In this document: one piece after another, positions 1-8,751 of the stretch
Layout: the number at the start of each line of letters is the position of its first letter
Position numbering within the stretch: position 1 is the first letter of the stretch
Assembly: GCF_028128765.1 (NCBI RefSeq)
Contig: NZ_LBJG01000005.1
Span: 248,001 to 312,000, forward strand
DNA length: 64,000 nucleotides
Reading direction: 5' to 3'
From: Bradyrhizobium sp. CCBAU 51627
GTDB lineage: Bacteria > Pseudomonadota > Alphaproteobacteria > Rhizobiales > Xanthobacteraceae
Position numbers and translations under genes: made by a program
Notes under the pieces: model-generated
What the model was told of the DNA's origin: nothing
Seen by the model: only the letters and a program-made list of their open reading frames with translations
Databases searched by the model: none

Positions 1-714
1 GAATGCCGTGAAAGACGCCATGACCAGGGATGCGGTCCAGGCGCGCACGCGCAGCACAGGCTCTTCCCGCAGCAGCCTTGGGAACGAGCGGAGCAAGTCG
101 ATGTAGCCGACGCGGGCCGCTGGCTGCAGCGTCGGCAGATAGCGACCGAGTGCGGCGGCAAGCAACGCCATGAGCACCGCCGAGGCGAAATAATAGGCGC
201 GCCAGCTCCAGAGATCGGCCATCAGGCTCGCCGCGGGCCGCGACAACAGGATGCCGATCATCAATCCGCTCATGACTTCGCCGATGGCCTGGCCGCGACG
301 TTCCTGCGCCACGATGGATGCGACCAGTGGAACTGTCATCTGGATGGCCGCGCAGGACGCTCCGAGAACGAACGTGGCGAGCAACAGGAGCGAAGGCGAG
401 GGCGCGAACGCCGTCGCGAGAGCTGCGAGGATCGCGCAGCCGAGTGTGCGCAGGATCAGGCGCCGGTTCTCGACGAGGTCGACGAGTGGCACCAGCAACA
501 ACAGGCCCAGCGCATAGCCGAGCAGGGTCAACGTGCTGACGAGGCCAGCCTGGAAGGCGGTCATGGCCAGCGACCGGCCGATCAGGCCGACCAGGATCTG
601 CGGCGCGAATAAATTGGTGACGACGATGCCTGTGGTGACGGCGCCGAGCCGGATCAGGGATCGCTCGGCGAGTTGCTTTGGAGAGGCGAGCTTGGAGGTT
701 TCGGAGATGGTCAT
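1..714 (-). CDS. MFS transporter, N-terminal part (cut by window edge)
   Basis: This is an open minus-strand frame of 238 codons from an ATG at 714 that runs off the left edge. The translation starts MTISETSKLASPKQLAERSL and is followed by alternating hydrophobic stretches, about six membrane segments in the visible half. That fits the N-terminal half of a 12-TM major facilitator. The sequence between segments 2 and 3 (VPLVDLVENRRLILR) fits the MFS loop 2-3 motif. The gene is divergent from a LysR regulator 93 bp away, the usual arrangement for a regulator and its target efflux or uptake gene. The substrate cannot be told. Confidence 0.8.
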   Translation of the reverse strand, partial: MTISETSKLASPKQLAERSLIRLGAVTTGIVVTNLFAPQILVGLIGRSLAMTAFQAGLVSTLTLLGYALGLLLLVPLVDLVENRRLILRTLGCAILAALATAFAPSPSLLLLATFVLGASCAAIQMTVPLVASIVAQERRGQAIGEVMSGLMIGILLSRPAASLMADLWSWRAYYFASAVLMALLAAALGRYLPTLQPAARVGYIDLLRSFPRLLREEPVLRVRAWTASLVMASFTAF

Positions 715-756
715 GGGACCTCGCGGATGAGATGCGTGATCCCCTTTAAGCGACGC

Positions 757-767
757 GCATAATATGC
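757..767. promoter_or_regulatory. Candidate LysR-type operator in divergent promoter region
   Basis: The 11-bp dyad GCATAATATGC lies in the 93-bp gap between the MFS gene and the LysR regulator. It is AT-rich in a GC-rich setting and sits about 40 bp from both start codons. LysR regulators usually bind interrupted dyads in such shared promoters. The assignment rests on position and symmetry only. Confidence 0.35.
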
Positions 768-807
768 AACAATTCAATTTAGCCTATAAAGAATATGCGA
801 GTTTCTC

Positions 808-1710
808 ATGAACACCCATGACCTCGTCGCTTTCGTCGCGGTAGTCGAGACCGGCTCGATCGTGGCGGCGTCGACGCGTCTCAACCTCACCCAGCCTGGC
901 GTGACGCGCCGCATCCAGAATCTGGAGGAGATGCTGGGCACGCAGTTGTTGGATCGCCTGTCGAAGCCGCTGAAACCGACGGCCGCGGGACACGAGGCCT
1001 ATGAGCAGGGCCGCCGTCTGCTGAGATTGCTTGACGATCTCAAGGCCGGCGTTGCCAATGACGGAGTCGTTCGCGGCGAGTTCAGACTTGGTCTCACGCC
1101 GTTTCTGTCCGAGGCCGGGCTCAGCGCGCCGCTCGATGCTGTGCGTGCCGAATTTCCCGCGCTGAGCGTGCGCATCGTCTCGGGCTGGTCGCCCAACCAG
1201 GTCGAGCGGGTCAGCCGCAATGAGCTGGATGCCGCCGCAATCTGCCTGCCCGACGGGGCCGCGCCGCCCGCTGATCTGGTCGCTGACGATCTCGGTTCGC
1301 AGCCCGTGGTGTTCGTCGTCGCGCGCGACACGAAGATCGCTCGCACCGTCGATCTCGAGCGCCTGTCGCAGCTCTCATGGGTCATCAACCAGGACGGCTG
1401 CGGATTTCGCGATACGCTCAAGCGCCGCTTCGATGCCGAGCATCTGCCGTTCACGGTCGCGGTGGAGGCGCTCGACAGCGAGCTTCGCCTGTCGCTCGTG
1501 GCACGCGGCCTCGGAGTCGGGCTGGTGACGCCGCTCGCATTGAAGCGCAGCGCGTTTCGCGATTCGCTCAAGCCGGTCGCTGCGCGGGACTTCAATCCCG
1601 CCGTGCGCGCATGGTTGGTGCATCGCCCGCCAGCCGGGCGACTGGCCCGCCCGATCAACCTGTTCCGCGAACGCCTGGATCGGGAGCTCCAGGCTCTCAT
1701 TCGCGTCTAG
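808..1710 (+). CDS. LysR family transcriptional regulator
   Basis: The product has 300 residues, the usual LysR length. Residues 1-60 form the winged helix-turn-helix (DLVAFVAVVETGSIVAASTR followed by LNLTQPGVTRRIQNLEE), then a linker helix and a periplasmic-binding-protein-like effector domain from about residue 90. It is divergent from the MFS transporter and probably controls it and itself. Its stop codon overlaps the stop of the converging PLP-enzyme gene by a few bases. The inducer is unknown. Confidence 0.9.
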   Translation: MNTHDLVAFVAVVETGSIVAASTRLNLTQPGVTRRIQNLEEMLGTQLLDRLSKPLKPTAAGHEAYEQGRRLLRLLDDLKAGVANDGVVRGEFRLGLTPFLSEAGLSAPLDAVRAEFPALSVRIVSGWSPNQVERVSRNELDAAAICLPDGAAPPADLVADDLGSQPVVFVVARDTKIARTVDLERLSQLSWVINQDGCGFRDTLKRRFDAEHLPFTVAVEALDSELRLSLVARGLGVGLVTPLALKRSAFRDSLKPVAARDFNPAVRAWLVHRPPAGRLARPINLFRERLDRELQALIRV

Positions 1711-2786
1711 CGCAGCTTGCCGCGCGCTGCCACCGGCAGCGTGCCGATGATCTCTTCGCCGCGGACCATCAGGACCTCGTCCATCATGTTGACGACGACG
1801 CAGACATGGTTGGGCACGATCCGCACGACGTCGCCGACGTTCGGCCGCGTGTTGCTGCGGGAGAGATCGAGGAAGCCGTGCTCCTCGGCGAATTTCGCAA
1901 TCTTGGCTTCGGGATGCTCCAGGATCAGGCCGTGGCCGTCGAGGCCGCCGGTATCTGATGTCAGCGTCTTCGAGCCGGCATCGAGAATGCCGCGCTCGGG
2001 CGCGGCGCGGCTGACCACGGTCGAATAGATGTGCAGGGCGCAGTCGTCCCAGGTGGCGACGCCGGCCGCGACCTGCATGCGGTCGTTGTAGATGTAGGTG
2101 CCGAAGCGATGCTCGGTGCCGCCCTTGAGCTTGCCGATGTTGACAAGATTCGGCGTGCCGCCGGTCGAGACGATCTTCGCATCCAGCCCGTGCGCGCGCA
2201 CGCCGGCCAGCGCCTCATCAAAAAACTTCTGAGCGTCGGCCCATCCGGTCTCGGTCGGATACAGCATGAAGCCGGCGAATTCGAGCCCCTTGGAGCCGGC
2301 GATCTCGCGCGCCAGCGCGATCGCTTCGGCCGGCGTCTCGACGCCCGCGCGCTTGCGGCCCGTATCGCATTCAACCACGACCGAGAGCGGGCGGCCCGAC
2401 GCCGCGGCGGCCTTGGGCAGGCCGGCAACGACGGTCGAATTGTCGGCGGCGACCGTCATCCTGGTCTTGGCATTCAGCGCGCCGAGGCGCGCCATCTTCT
2501 CCTCGCCGAGCAGATTATAGCTGATCAGGATGTCATCGATGCCGGCATTGGCCATGATCTCGGCCTCGCCGATCTTCTGGCAGGTGATGCCCTTGGCGCC
2601 GGCTGCGACCTGCAACTTTGCAATAGTCGGGTTCTTGTGCGTCTTGATGTGCGGCCGGTTGGCGATGCCGGCATCGTCGCAGGCCTTCTGGATCCGCGCA
2701 ATGTTGCGCTCGACGCGGTCCATGTCGATGACAGCGCAGGGCGTGCCGTATTCACGGGCGATCTTGGCGGCGAGAGTTGTTGTCAT
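1707..2786 (-). CDS. D-threonine aldolase / D-serine dehydratase-like PLP enzyme
   Basis: The 359-residue product has an alanine-racemase-type (fold III) N-terminal barrel. The PLP lysine is expected in PHIKTHKN near residue 50, and the C-terminal metal-site segment is PNHVC near residue 328. In this family a His-x-Asp metal pair is known from D-threonine aldolase and His-x-Cys from eukaryotic-type zinc D-serine dehydratase. The His-x-Cys seen here leans toward D-serine dehydratase, but most bacterial annotations say D-threonine aldolase. It is the last gene of a tight minus-strand operon, 3 bp after the ABC-F gene. Its role is D-amino-acid breakdown in the cytoplasm. Confidence 0.82.
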   Translation of the reverse strand: MTTTLAAKIAREYGTPCAVIDMDRVERNIARIQKACDDAGIANRPHIKTHKNPTIAKLQVAAGAKGITCQKIGEAEIMANAGIDDILISYNLLGEEKMARLGALNAKTRMTVAADNSTVVAGLPKAAAASGRPLSVVVECDTGRKRAGVETPAEAIALAREIAGSKGLEFAGFMLYPTETGWADAQKFFDEALAGVRAHGLDAKIVSTGGTPNLVNIGKLKGGTEHRFGTYIYNDRMQVAAGVATWDDCALHIYSTVVSRAAPERGILDAGSKTLTSDTGGLDGHGLILEHPEAKIAKFAEEHGFLDLSRSNTRPNVGDVVRIVPNHVCVVVNMMDEVLMVRGEEIIGTLPVAARGKLR

Positions 2787-2789
2787 AAG

Positions 2790-4601
2790 TTATGCCTGTT
2801 CTATCTCTTCGCGGAGCATTTCAAGTTCGAGCCAGCGCTCTTCGGCGGCGGACAGTTCCTCATGCGCCTTGGCGATGGCAGCTGACGTGTCGTCGAATTT
2901 CCTGCGATCCCTGGCATAGAGGTTGGGATCGTCCAGCACGCGTTGCAGCTTGGCAATATCGGCCTGCAGCGTTTCCATCTTCTTCGGCAGTGTTTCCAGC
3001 GCGTGCTTCTCGTTGAAGCTGAGCTTTCGCTTTGCCGTCGAAGCGGGCGGAGCCGCGCGCTCTTCTTTCTTCTCTCCAGCTGGCTGCGTCTTCGCCGTCT
3101 CGCGCTTCAAGTCCGCGCCGCGCTGCGCCAGCATGTCACTATAGCCGCCGGCATATTCGATCCACCTGCCGTTGCCCTCCGGAGCGATCACGGAGGTGAC
3201 GACGCGGTCGAGGAAGTCGCGGTCATGGCTGATCAGGATGACTGTGCCCTCGTAGTCGCCGAGCATCTCCTCGAGCACGTCGAGCGTTTCGAGATCAAGA
3301 TCGTTGGTCGGCTCGTCCAGTACCAGCAGGTTCGAAGGCTTTGCCAGCGCGCGTGCCAGCATCAGGCGGCCGCGCTCGCCGCCGGAGAGCACTTCCAACG
3401 GCGTGCCGCGCTGCTCCTGCGCGAACAGAAAGTCCTTCATGTAGCCGACGACATGCTTCGGCTTGCCGCCGACCATGACGTGATCGCCGCGGCCGCCGGT
3501 CAGGGCTTCTGCCAGCGTCGATTTGGGATCGAGACTTTCGCGGTGCTGGTCGAGCGTCGCCATCTCCAGATTGGCACCTAGCCGCACAGTCCCGGAATCC
3601 GGCTGCGTTGCGCCGGTGAGCAGATTGACCAGCGTGGTCTTGCCGGCGCCGTTCGGGCCGATGATGCCGAGCCGGTCGCCGCGCTGGATCCGGGTGGAGA
3701 AACTGTCGACGATCACACGGTCGCCATACGCTTTGGTGATGCCCTTCGCCTCGATCACCAGCTTGCCGGATTGCTCGGCTTCCGCGGCGGCGAGACTGGC
3801 GGTGCCGGCCGTGCCCCGATAATTGCGGCGCTGGTCGCGCAGCGCATGCAGGTTGGCGAGACGCTTGACGTTGCGCTTGCGCCGTCCGGAGACGCCGTGG
3901 CGCAGCCAGTGCTCCTCGTCGACGATCTTGCGGTCCAGCTTGTGCTGGTCGCGCTCTTCCTCCGCAAGCACCTCGTCGCGCCAGCTCTCGAACGAGGCAA
4001 AGCCGCGATCGATCTGCTTGATCTTGCCGCGGTCGAGCCAGGCGGTCGAACGCGAGAGATTGGTGAGGAAGCGACGGTCGTGGCTGATGATCACCAGCGC
4101 GCTGCGCCGGGAGTCGAGCTCCTGTTCCAGCCATTCGATAGTAGCCAGATCGAGATGGTTGGTCGGCTCGTCCAGCAGCAGAATGTCGGGCGAGGGCGCC
4201 AGCACATAGGCCAGCGCGGTGCGCCGTGCTTCGCCGCCGGAGAGGTTGTGCGGGTTCTCCTCGCCGGTGAGGCCGAGTTGCTCAAGCAGGTAACGTGCCT
4301 GGTGCTGGTCGTCGCCGGGGGCGAGCCCGGACTCGACATAGCTCAGCGTGGTCTTGTGCCCGCCGAAGTCCGGCTCCTGCGGCAGGTAACGAACGGTGGC
4401 GCCAGGTTGCACGAAGCGCGTGCCGCTGTCCGGCTCGATCAGGCCTGCCGCGATCTTCAGCAGCGTCGACTTGCCGGAGCCGTTGCGGCCGATCAGGCAG
4501 ACGCGCTCGGATGGTGCGACGTTGAGCTCGACGCCCGACAACAGCGGCGTGCCGCCGAAGGTGAGCTTGATATCTTTGAGTTGGATCAGCGGCGGTGCCA
4601 T
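2790..4601 (-). CDS. ABC-F family ATPase (Uup-like)
   Basis: The 603-residue protein has two ABC ATPase domains and no membrane segments. Walker A motifs are GRNGSGKST near residue 38 and GPNGAGKTT near 315. Signatures are LSGGEARRTALA and LSGGERGRLMLA, with Walker B lines ending in DEPTN. A charged linker separates the domains, and a helical, Lys/Glu-rich tail from about residue 525 resembles the coiled-coil C-terminus of Uup. ABC-F proteins act on ribosomes or, for Uup, affect transposon excision and ribosome function. It lies in an operon with the YaiI-type gene upstream (2-bp gap) and the PLP enzyme downstream. Confidence 0.9.
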   Translation of the reverse strand: MAPPLIQLKDIKLTFGGTPLLSGVELNVAPSERVCLIGRNGSGKSTLLKIAAGLIEPDSGTRFVQPGATVRYLPQEPDFGGHKTTLSYVESGLAPGDDQHQARYLLEQLGLTGEENPHNLSGGEARRTALAYVLAPSPDILLLDEPTNHLDLATIEWLEQELDSRRSALVIISHDRRFLTNLSRSTAWLDRGKIKQIDRGFASFESWRDEVLAEEERDQHKLDRKIVDEEHWLRHGVSGRRKRNVKRLANLHALRDQRRNYRGTAGTASLAAAEAEQSGKLVIEAKGITKAYGDRVIVDSFSTRIQRGDRLGIIGPNGAGKTTLVNLLTGATQPDSGTVRLGANLEMATLDQHRESLDPKSTLAEALTGGRGDHVMVGGKPKHVVGYMKDFLFAQEQRGTPLEVLSGGERGRLMLARALAKPSNLLVLDEPTNDLDLETLDVLEEMLGDYEGTVILISHDRDFLDRVVTSVIAPEGNGRWIEYAGGYSDMLAQRGADLKRETAKTQPAGEKKEERAAPPASTAKRKLSFNEKHALETLPKKMETLQADIAKLQRVLDDPNLYARDRRKFDDTSAAIAKAHEELSAAEERWLELEMLREEIEQA

Positions 4602-4603
4602 AA

Positions 4604-5095
4604 CTAGCCTTGGCTCGTGGCGGCCTGGTCGGCGCGGCGGCGCTGGATCCGGCGCAGCGTCTGGTCTAGCGCCGAGAGGAAGGCGGAGCGGTCGCGCGGT
4701 GAGAACGAGCGGGGGCCGCCCGTCACTTCGCCGGCCGAGCGCAGATCGGTCATCAGATTGCGCACGGCCAGAGTCATGCCGATCGATTCTTCCGTGAACG
4801 GCTTGCCATTCGGCGCGATCACCTCGGCGCCCGCCTTGACGCAGCGGCTTGCCAGCGGAATGTCCGATGTGACGACCACGTCGCCGGGCCTCGCCCGCCC
4901 GGCAATCCAGTCGTCGGCCGCATCCATGCCGGAGCCGGCCGCGATACGCTCGATCAGCGGGTCCTGCGGCACGCGAATAAAATTGCCGGCGACGACGCGC
5001 ACGGGCACGCTGTGACGGAGCGCGACGCGGTAGATCTCGTCCTTCACCGGGCAGGCGTCGGCGTCGACATAGATGCGGGTGGGGGTGTCAGTCAT
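4604..5095 (-). CDS. YaiI/YqxD family protein (UPF0178, DUF188)
   Basis: From the ATG at 5095 the product has 163 residues and begins [20 protein letters not shown], matching the conserved acidic N-terminus (DADACPVK) of the UPF0178 family. Further family features are VTSDIPLA and [14 protein letters not shown]. An upstream ATG at 5125 would add ten unlikely residues. The fold is PIN-like/NYN, so a nuclease role has been suggested for the family, but the function is not established. It is the first gene of the operon with the ABC-F ATPase. Confidence 0.88.
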   Translation of the reverse strand: MTDTPTRIYVDADACPVKDEIYRVALRHSVPVRVVAGNFIRVPQDPLIERIAAGSGMDAADDWIAGRARPGDVVVTSDIPLASRCVKAGAEVIAPNGKPFTEESIGMTLAVRNLMTDLRSAGEVTGGPRSFSPRDRSAFLSALDQTLRRIQRRRADQAATSQG

Positions 5096-5202
5096 TCGGC
5101 GCGTGGTACCCCATTCGGGCCGCAAAGGCGAGGGGATTGACCGGTGTTCCCCGGGGCCTACGATCGGGCTCGAAACAACAAGAATACAGGGAAGATGACC
5201 TC

Positions 5203-6003
5203 ATGCCGAACCGGCTGGAAACCTGGCGCGTCGAGGCCTACAACACCGCAAAACAGTCCGAAAACAAGATGCACGACGACACGGTGGCACGCCGCTTCGG
5301 TTTTGAAGGTGGGCTGGTCCCCGGCGTCGATGTCTTCGCCTACATGATGCACGTGCCGATCGCCAGCTGGGGGCGAGATTTCCTGGAGCGCGGGCTGGTC
5401 GAGGCCCGCTTCATCAAGCCGGTCTATGACGGCGAGACGGCGGATGTGGATGCGACCGAGCACAACGGGCTGCTGACGCTCGAGGTGTTCAGTCGCACCG
5501 AGCTGTGCGCCACCGGGACTGCATCGCTGCCGGCGGTCCCACCGGCGGTCGCGCTGAGCGACTATGTGGCTGTGCCCGCGGTGGTCGCGCGCAAGCCGGT
5601 CAGCCCAGAAATCTTCGAGGTCGGCAAATGGCTTGGCACGGCGCCGCGCCGCTGGGCCGGGCAGGCTGCGAACGATTATCTCGCCGATGTCAGGGAGACC
5701 GAGCCGATTTTCGCGCGCGAAGGGCTCGGCCATCCCGGCCTGATTCAGCGCGTGATGAACCGCGTGCTGGTCGATAATACCATTCTGGGCCCGTGGATCC
5801 ACGTCGGCAGCCGCATGCAGTTGCTCTCCGCCGCGCGTACCGGTGACGAGATCATTGCGCGGGCGAAAGTCACCGCCAATTACGAGAAAAAGGGCCACCG
5901 CTTCGTCGAGCTCGACGCGCTGGTCGTTGCCAACGGCACGACGCCAATTGCGCACTGCCAGCACACCGCGATCTACCAGCCGCGCGAGCAGGCGGCGGCG
6001 TAG
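5203..6003 (+). CDS. Double hotdog-fold (MaoC-like) protein
   Basis: From the ATG at 5203 (MPNRLETWRVEAYN, preceded by AGGGA) the product has 266 residues. The N-terminal half contains HDDTVARRFGFEGGLVPG, which resembles the dehydratase/thioesterase hotdog motif. The C-terminal half (LGPWIHVGSRMQLLSAARTG) looks like a second hotdog repeat. Two-domain MaoC-like proteins hydrate or dehydrate acyl-thioesters. No catalytic assignment can be made from sequence alone. It is a single gene between the YaiI operon and the CoxL-type gene. Confidence 0.65.
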   Translation: MPNRLETWRVEAYNTAKQSENKMHDDTVARRFGFEGGLVPGVDVFAYMMHVPIASWGRDFLERGLVEARFIKPVYDGETADVDATEHNGLLTLEVFSRTELCATGTASLPAVPPAVALSDYVAVPAVVARKPVSPEIFEVGKWLGTAPRRWAGQAANDYLADVRETEPIFAREGLGHPGLIQRVMNRVLVDNTILGPWIHVGSRMQLLSAARTGDEIIARAKVTANYEKKGHRFVELDALVVANGTTPIAHCQHTAIYQPREQAAA

Positions 6004-6104
6004 GCACGCCGAGAGGCAAGCTCGCCGCTCCAAAGACGCTGTTATGCCTCGCGAGGGCGGGGCATCCAGTGCGCCGCAGCCTCTCGGTCAATCAATGCTG
6101 GAGT

Positions 6105-6135
6105 ACTGGATCGCCCGGTCAAGCCGGGCGATGAC
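6105..6135. repeat. REP-like palindrome between convergent genes
   Basis: TCGCCCGG (6111-6118) and CCGGGCGA (6124-6131) form an 8-bp stem around a 5-base loop, inside a phrase ending in GATGACAGC. Very similar intergenic palindromes are scattered through Bradyrhizobium genomes. Related fragments (CCCCGGAATGAC) appear here near 12,252 and 20,976. It may also end transcripts of the two converging genes. Confidence 0.5.
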
Positions 6136-6165
6136 AGCATTGTCGCGAAGGCAAAAGCGCGCCCC

Positions 6166-8538
6166 TTACGCCGCCTTGCCCTTCGCGTCTTGGATCGCGC
6201 GCCAGACGCGCTCCGGGGTCAGCGGCATGTCGATGTGCTTGATGCCGTAGTCGGAGAGCGCATCGAGCACCGCATTCACCACCGTCGATAGGCTGCCGGC
6301 ACAGCCGGCTTCGCCGCAGCCCTTGCTGCCGAGCGGGTTGGTGGTGGCCGGCACCGGATGGTCGCCGACCGTCATGTTGGGCACGTCGCCTGCGCGCGGC
6401 AGGGCGTAGTCCATCAGCGAGCCCGTGATCGGCTGGCCGCTCTCGTCGTAGCGGATGTGTTCCATCAGCGCCTGGCCGATGCCCTGGACCACGCCGCCAT
6501 GGAGTTGGCCGGCGACCAGCATCGGATTGATCACGGTGCCGAAATCATTCACCGCACTGTAGCGCACGATCTCGACGAGGCCGGTGTCAGGATCGATCTC
6601 CACCTCGGCGACGTGGCAGCCGTTCGGGAATGCCGATGGCACCGGCTCGCTGGTGTGGTCGACGTCGAGGCTGTCGGGCACGCCGTCCGGAACCTTGCCC
6701 TCGTGCAGTTTCTTCGCGAGCTCCATGATGTCGATGCAGCGGTCGGTGCCGGCGATGGTGAAGCTGCCGCCTTCGAACTCGATGTCGGCCTCTGACGCCT
6801 CCAGCATGTGCGCCGCGGCGCGCTTGCCCTTCTCGATGACGAGCTTGGACGCCTCAACGATGGCCATGCCACTCGCGGTGATCGAGCGCGAGCCACCGGT
6901 GCCGTTGCCGGCGTGAACGATGTCGCTGTCGCCCTGCACGAGCTTGACCTTCTCGAACGGCACGCCGAGCTGGGCGCACAGCACCTGCGCGAACGGCGTC
7001 GCGTGGCCCTGGCCGTAATCAAGCGTGCCGGTGATCAGCTGCACGGTGCCGTCAGGGTCGAACACGATCTTGCCGAGCTCGGGGCTTGGCGGCGCGGTGA
7101 CCTCCAGATACGAGCCGACCGCGATGCCGCGCAGCTTGCCGGCCTTCTTGCTCTCCTTCTTGCGCTTGGCGAAATTCTCGTGGTCGGAGATCTTGAGCGC
7201 CTGGTTGAACACGGACTGGAAGTCGCCGCTGTCATAGGTGACGCCGGAAGAGGCCGCGAACGGCATCTGGTTCGGCTTGATGAAATTGCGCTTGCGCAAG
7301 GTCAGGCGGTTGATGCCCATCTCGTCGGCGGCGCGGTCGATCAGCCGCTCCATGTAGTAGTTGGCCTCGGGCCGGCCAGCGCCACGATAGGCCCCCATCA
7401 GCGTGGTGTTGGTCAAGACCGTCTTGATGTCGATCGCCATCAGCGGCGTGCGGTAGACGCTGGAGAAATTCTTGCCGGTGTTGAGCGAGAGCGGGCTCGG
7501 CGCAACGCCGGTGATATAGGCGCCGAGATTGCCGTAGCCGGACAGCCTAGCCGCGAGGAAATGCCCCTCCGCATCGAGCGCGAGCTCGGCATGGATCTTC
7601 TGCGCCCGACCATGGCTGTCGGACAGGAAGCTGGTCGAGCGCTCGTCCAGCCATTTCACGGGACGGCCGAGTTGCTTCGCCGCGTACAGGATGCACATGT
7701 ATTCGGGGTAGTTGACGTTCTTCATGCCGAAGGAGCCGCCGACATTGGCGGTGAGAATGCGCACCTTCTCGTTCGGCACCTTCAGGTTCTTGGCAAGGTT
7801 GGCGCGGTTGCCCGCAACGCCCTGCGTCGGCATCTGGATGGTGTAGCGCTCGGTCTTCTTGTCATACGAGGCAAGGCCGACGCGCGGCTCCATCGACACC
7901 ACGGCAACGCGGGTGTTCTCGATGTCGATCTTGGTGACATGGGCGGCGCTGCCAAAGGCCGCGTTGACCTTGTCCGTGTCGCCATAATGATAGTCGAGCG
8001 CGACATTGTTCGGGATGTGATCATAGAGCTGCGGCGCGCCGGGCTTGGCGGCTTCCTCCGGATCGGTCACGGCAGGCAGCGGATCGATGTCGAGCTCGAC
8101 CGCCTCGGCTGCATCGCGCGCCTGGGCCAGCGTCTCGGCGACCACGAAGGCGACGGGATCGCCGACGAAGCGGACCTTGTCGGTCGCCAGCGGCTGACGG
8201 TTGGTCTGGAGCAGGGGTGAGCCGTCGCGGCTCTTCAGCGGCAGGCCGCAGGTGAAGGGGCCATGGCCGGCGGCATCGAGGTCCTTGCCGGTCCATACCC
8301 CCAGCACGCCCGGCATCGCCTCGGCTGCGGCGATACCGATGCCGCGGATAATGCCGTGGGCATGGGTCGAGCGGACGATCACGGCATAGGCCTGGCCGGG
8401 CAGGTTGAAATCGTCGGTGTAGCGGCCCTTGCCGCGCACCAGCGTGTCGTCCTCCTTGCGGCGGACCGGTTGCCCGACGCCATATTTTTGCAGTGCAATA
8501 GCGTTTTCGAGCGTGGACGATTTGGTATGTTCTTGCAT
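6166..8538 (-). CDS. Molybdenum hydroxylase large subunit (CoxL form II / xanthine dehydrogenase family)
   Basis: The product has 790 residues from ATG 8538 (MQEHTKSSTLENAIAL); a longer start at 8628 is possible. It carries the molybdopterin-binding fold of CO dehydrogenase/aldehyde oxidase large chains. GRYTDDF lies near the N-terminus, GGSFGMKN and GAYRGAGRPE around residues 270-400, and GSKGCGEAG, with the catalytic Glu, near the C-terminus. The AYRGAGR loop marks form II proteins, whereas true CO dehydrogenase has AYRCSFR, so CO oxidation is unlikely. The FAD-binding medium and 2Fe-2S small subunits usually encoded alongside are absent here. Cytoplasmic oxidation of an aldehyde or heteroaromatic compound is a guess. 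Confidence 0.85.
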   Translation of the reverse strand: MQEHTKSSTLENAIALQKYGVGQPVRRKEDDTLVRGKGRYTDDFNLPGQAYAVIVRSTHAHGIIRGIGIAAAEAMPGVLGVWTGKDLDAAGHGPFTCGLPLKSRDGSPLLQTNRQPLATDKVRFVGDPVAFVVAETLAQARDAAEAVELDIDPLPAVTDPEEAAKPGAPQLYDHIPNNVALDYHYGDTDKVNAAFGSAAHVTKIDIENTRVAVVSMEPRVGLASYDKKTERYTIQMPTQGVAGNRANLAKNLKVPNEKVRILTANVGGSFGMKNVNYPEYMCILYAAKQLGRPVKWLDERSTSFLSDSHGRAQKIHAELALDAEGHFLAARLSGYGNLGAYITGVAPSPLSLNTGKNFSSVYRTPLMAIDIKTVLTNTTLMGAYRGAGRPEANYYMERLIDRAADEMGINRLTLRKRNFIKPNQMPFAASSGVTYDSGDFQSVFNQALKISDHENFAKRKKESKKAGKLRGIAVGSYLEVTAPPSPELGKIVFDPDGTVQLITGTLDYGQGHATPFAQVLCAQLGVPFEKVKLVQGDSDIVHAGNGTGGSRSITASGMAIVEASKLVIEKGKRAAAHMLEASEADIEFEGGSFTIAGTDRCIDIMELAKKLHEGKVPDGVPDSLDVDHTSEPVPSAFPNGCHVAEVEIDPDTGLVEIVRYSAVNDFGTVINPMLVAGQLHGGVVQGIGQALMEHIRYDESGQPITGSLMDYALPRAGDVPNMTVGDHPVPATTNPLGSKGCGEAGCAGSLSTVVNAVLDALSDYGIKHIDMPLTPERVWRAIQDAKGKAA

Positions 8539-8751
8539 GGAATCGACCTGAAAAGCCGGCAATTGCGCGATTTCGCGGGGCGCCTGGAGCGGCCGGACAC
8601 CTTTCAGATAGACCACGGACCCGTTCACGACAACGCACGAATGAGCATGGTCCCATGTGATGCGTTGTTGCGCAGGCCTGCCGCGCTGCTAATGTTTCAG
8701 GCGAAAAAGCAATTCCTGACCGGCCCCAGCGGCCTCGGAAAGACAGTTTGT

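Noticed and set aside
6166..8538. Carbon monoxide dehydrogenase CoxL (form I)
   Set aside because: The active-site loop reads AYRGAGR rather than the AYRCSFR of true CO dehydrogenase, and coxM/coxS are absent.
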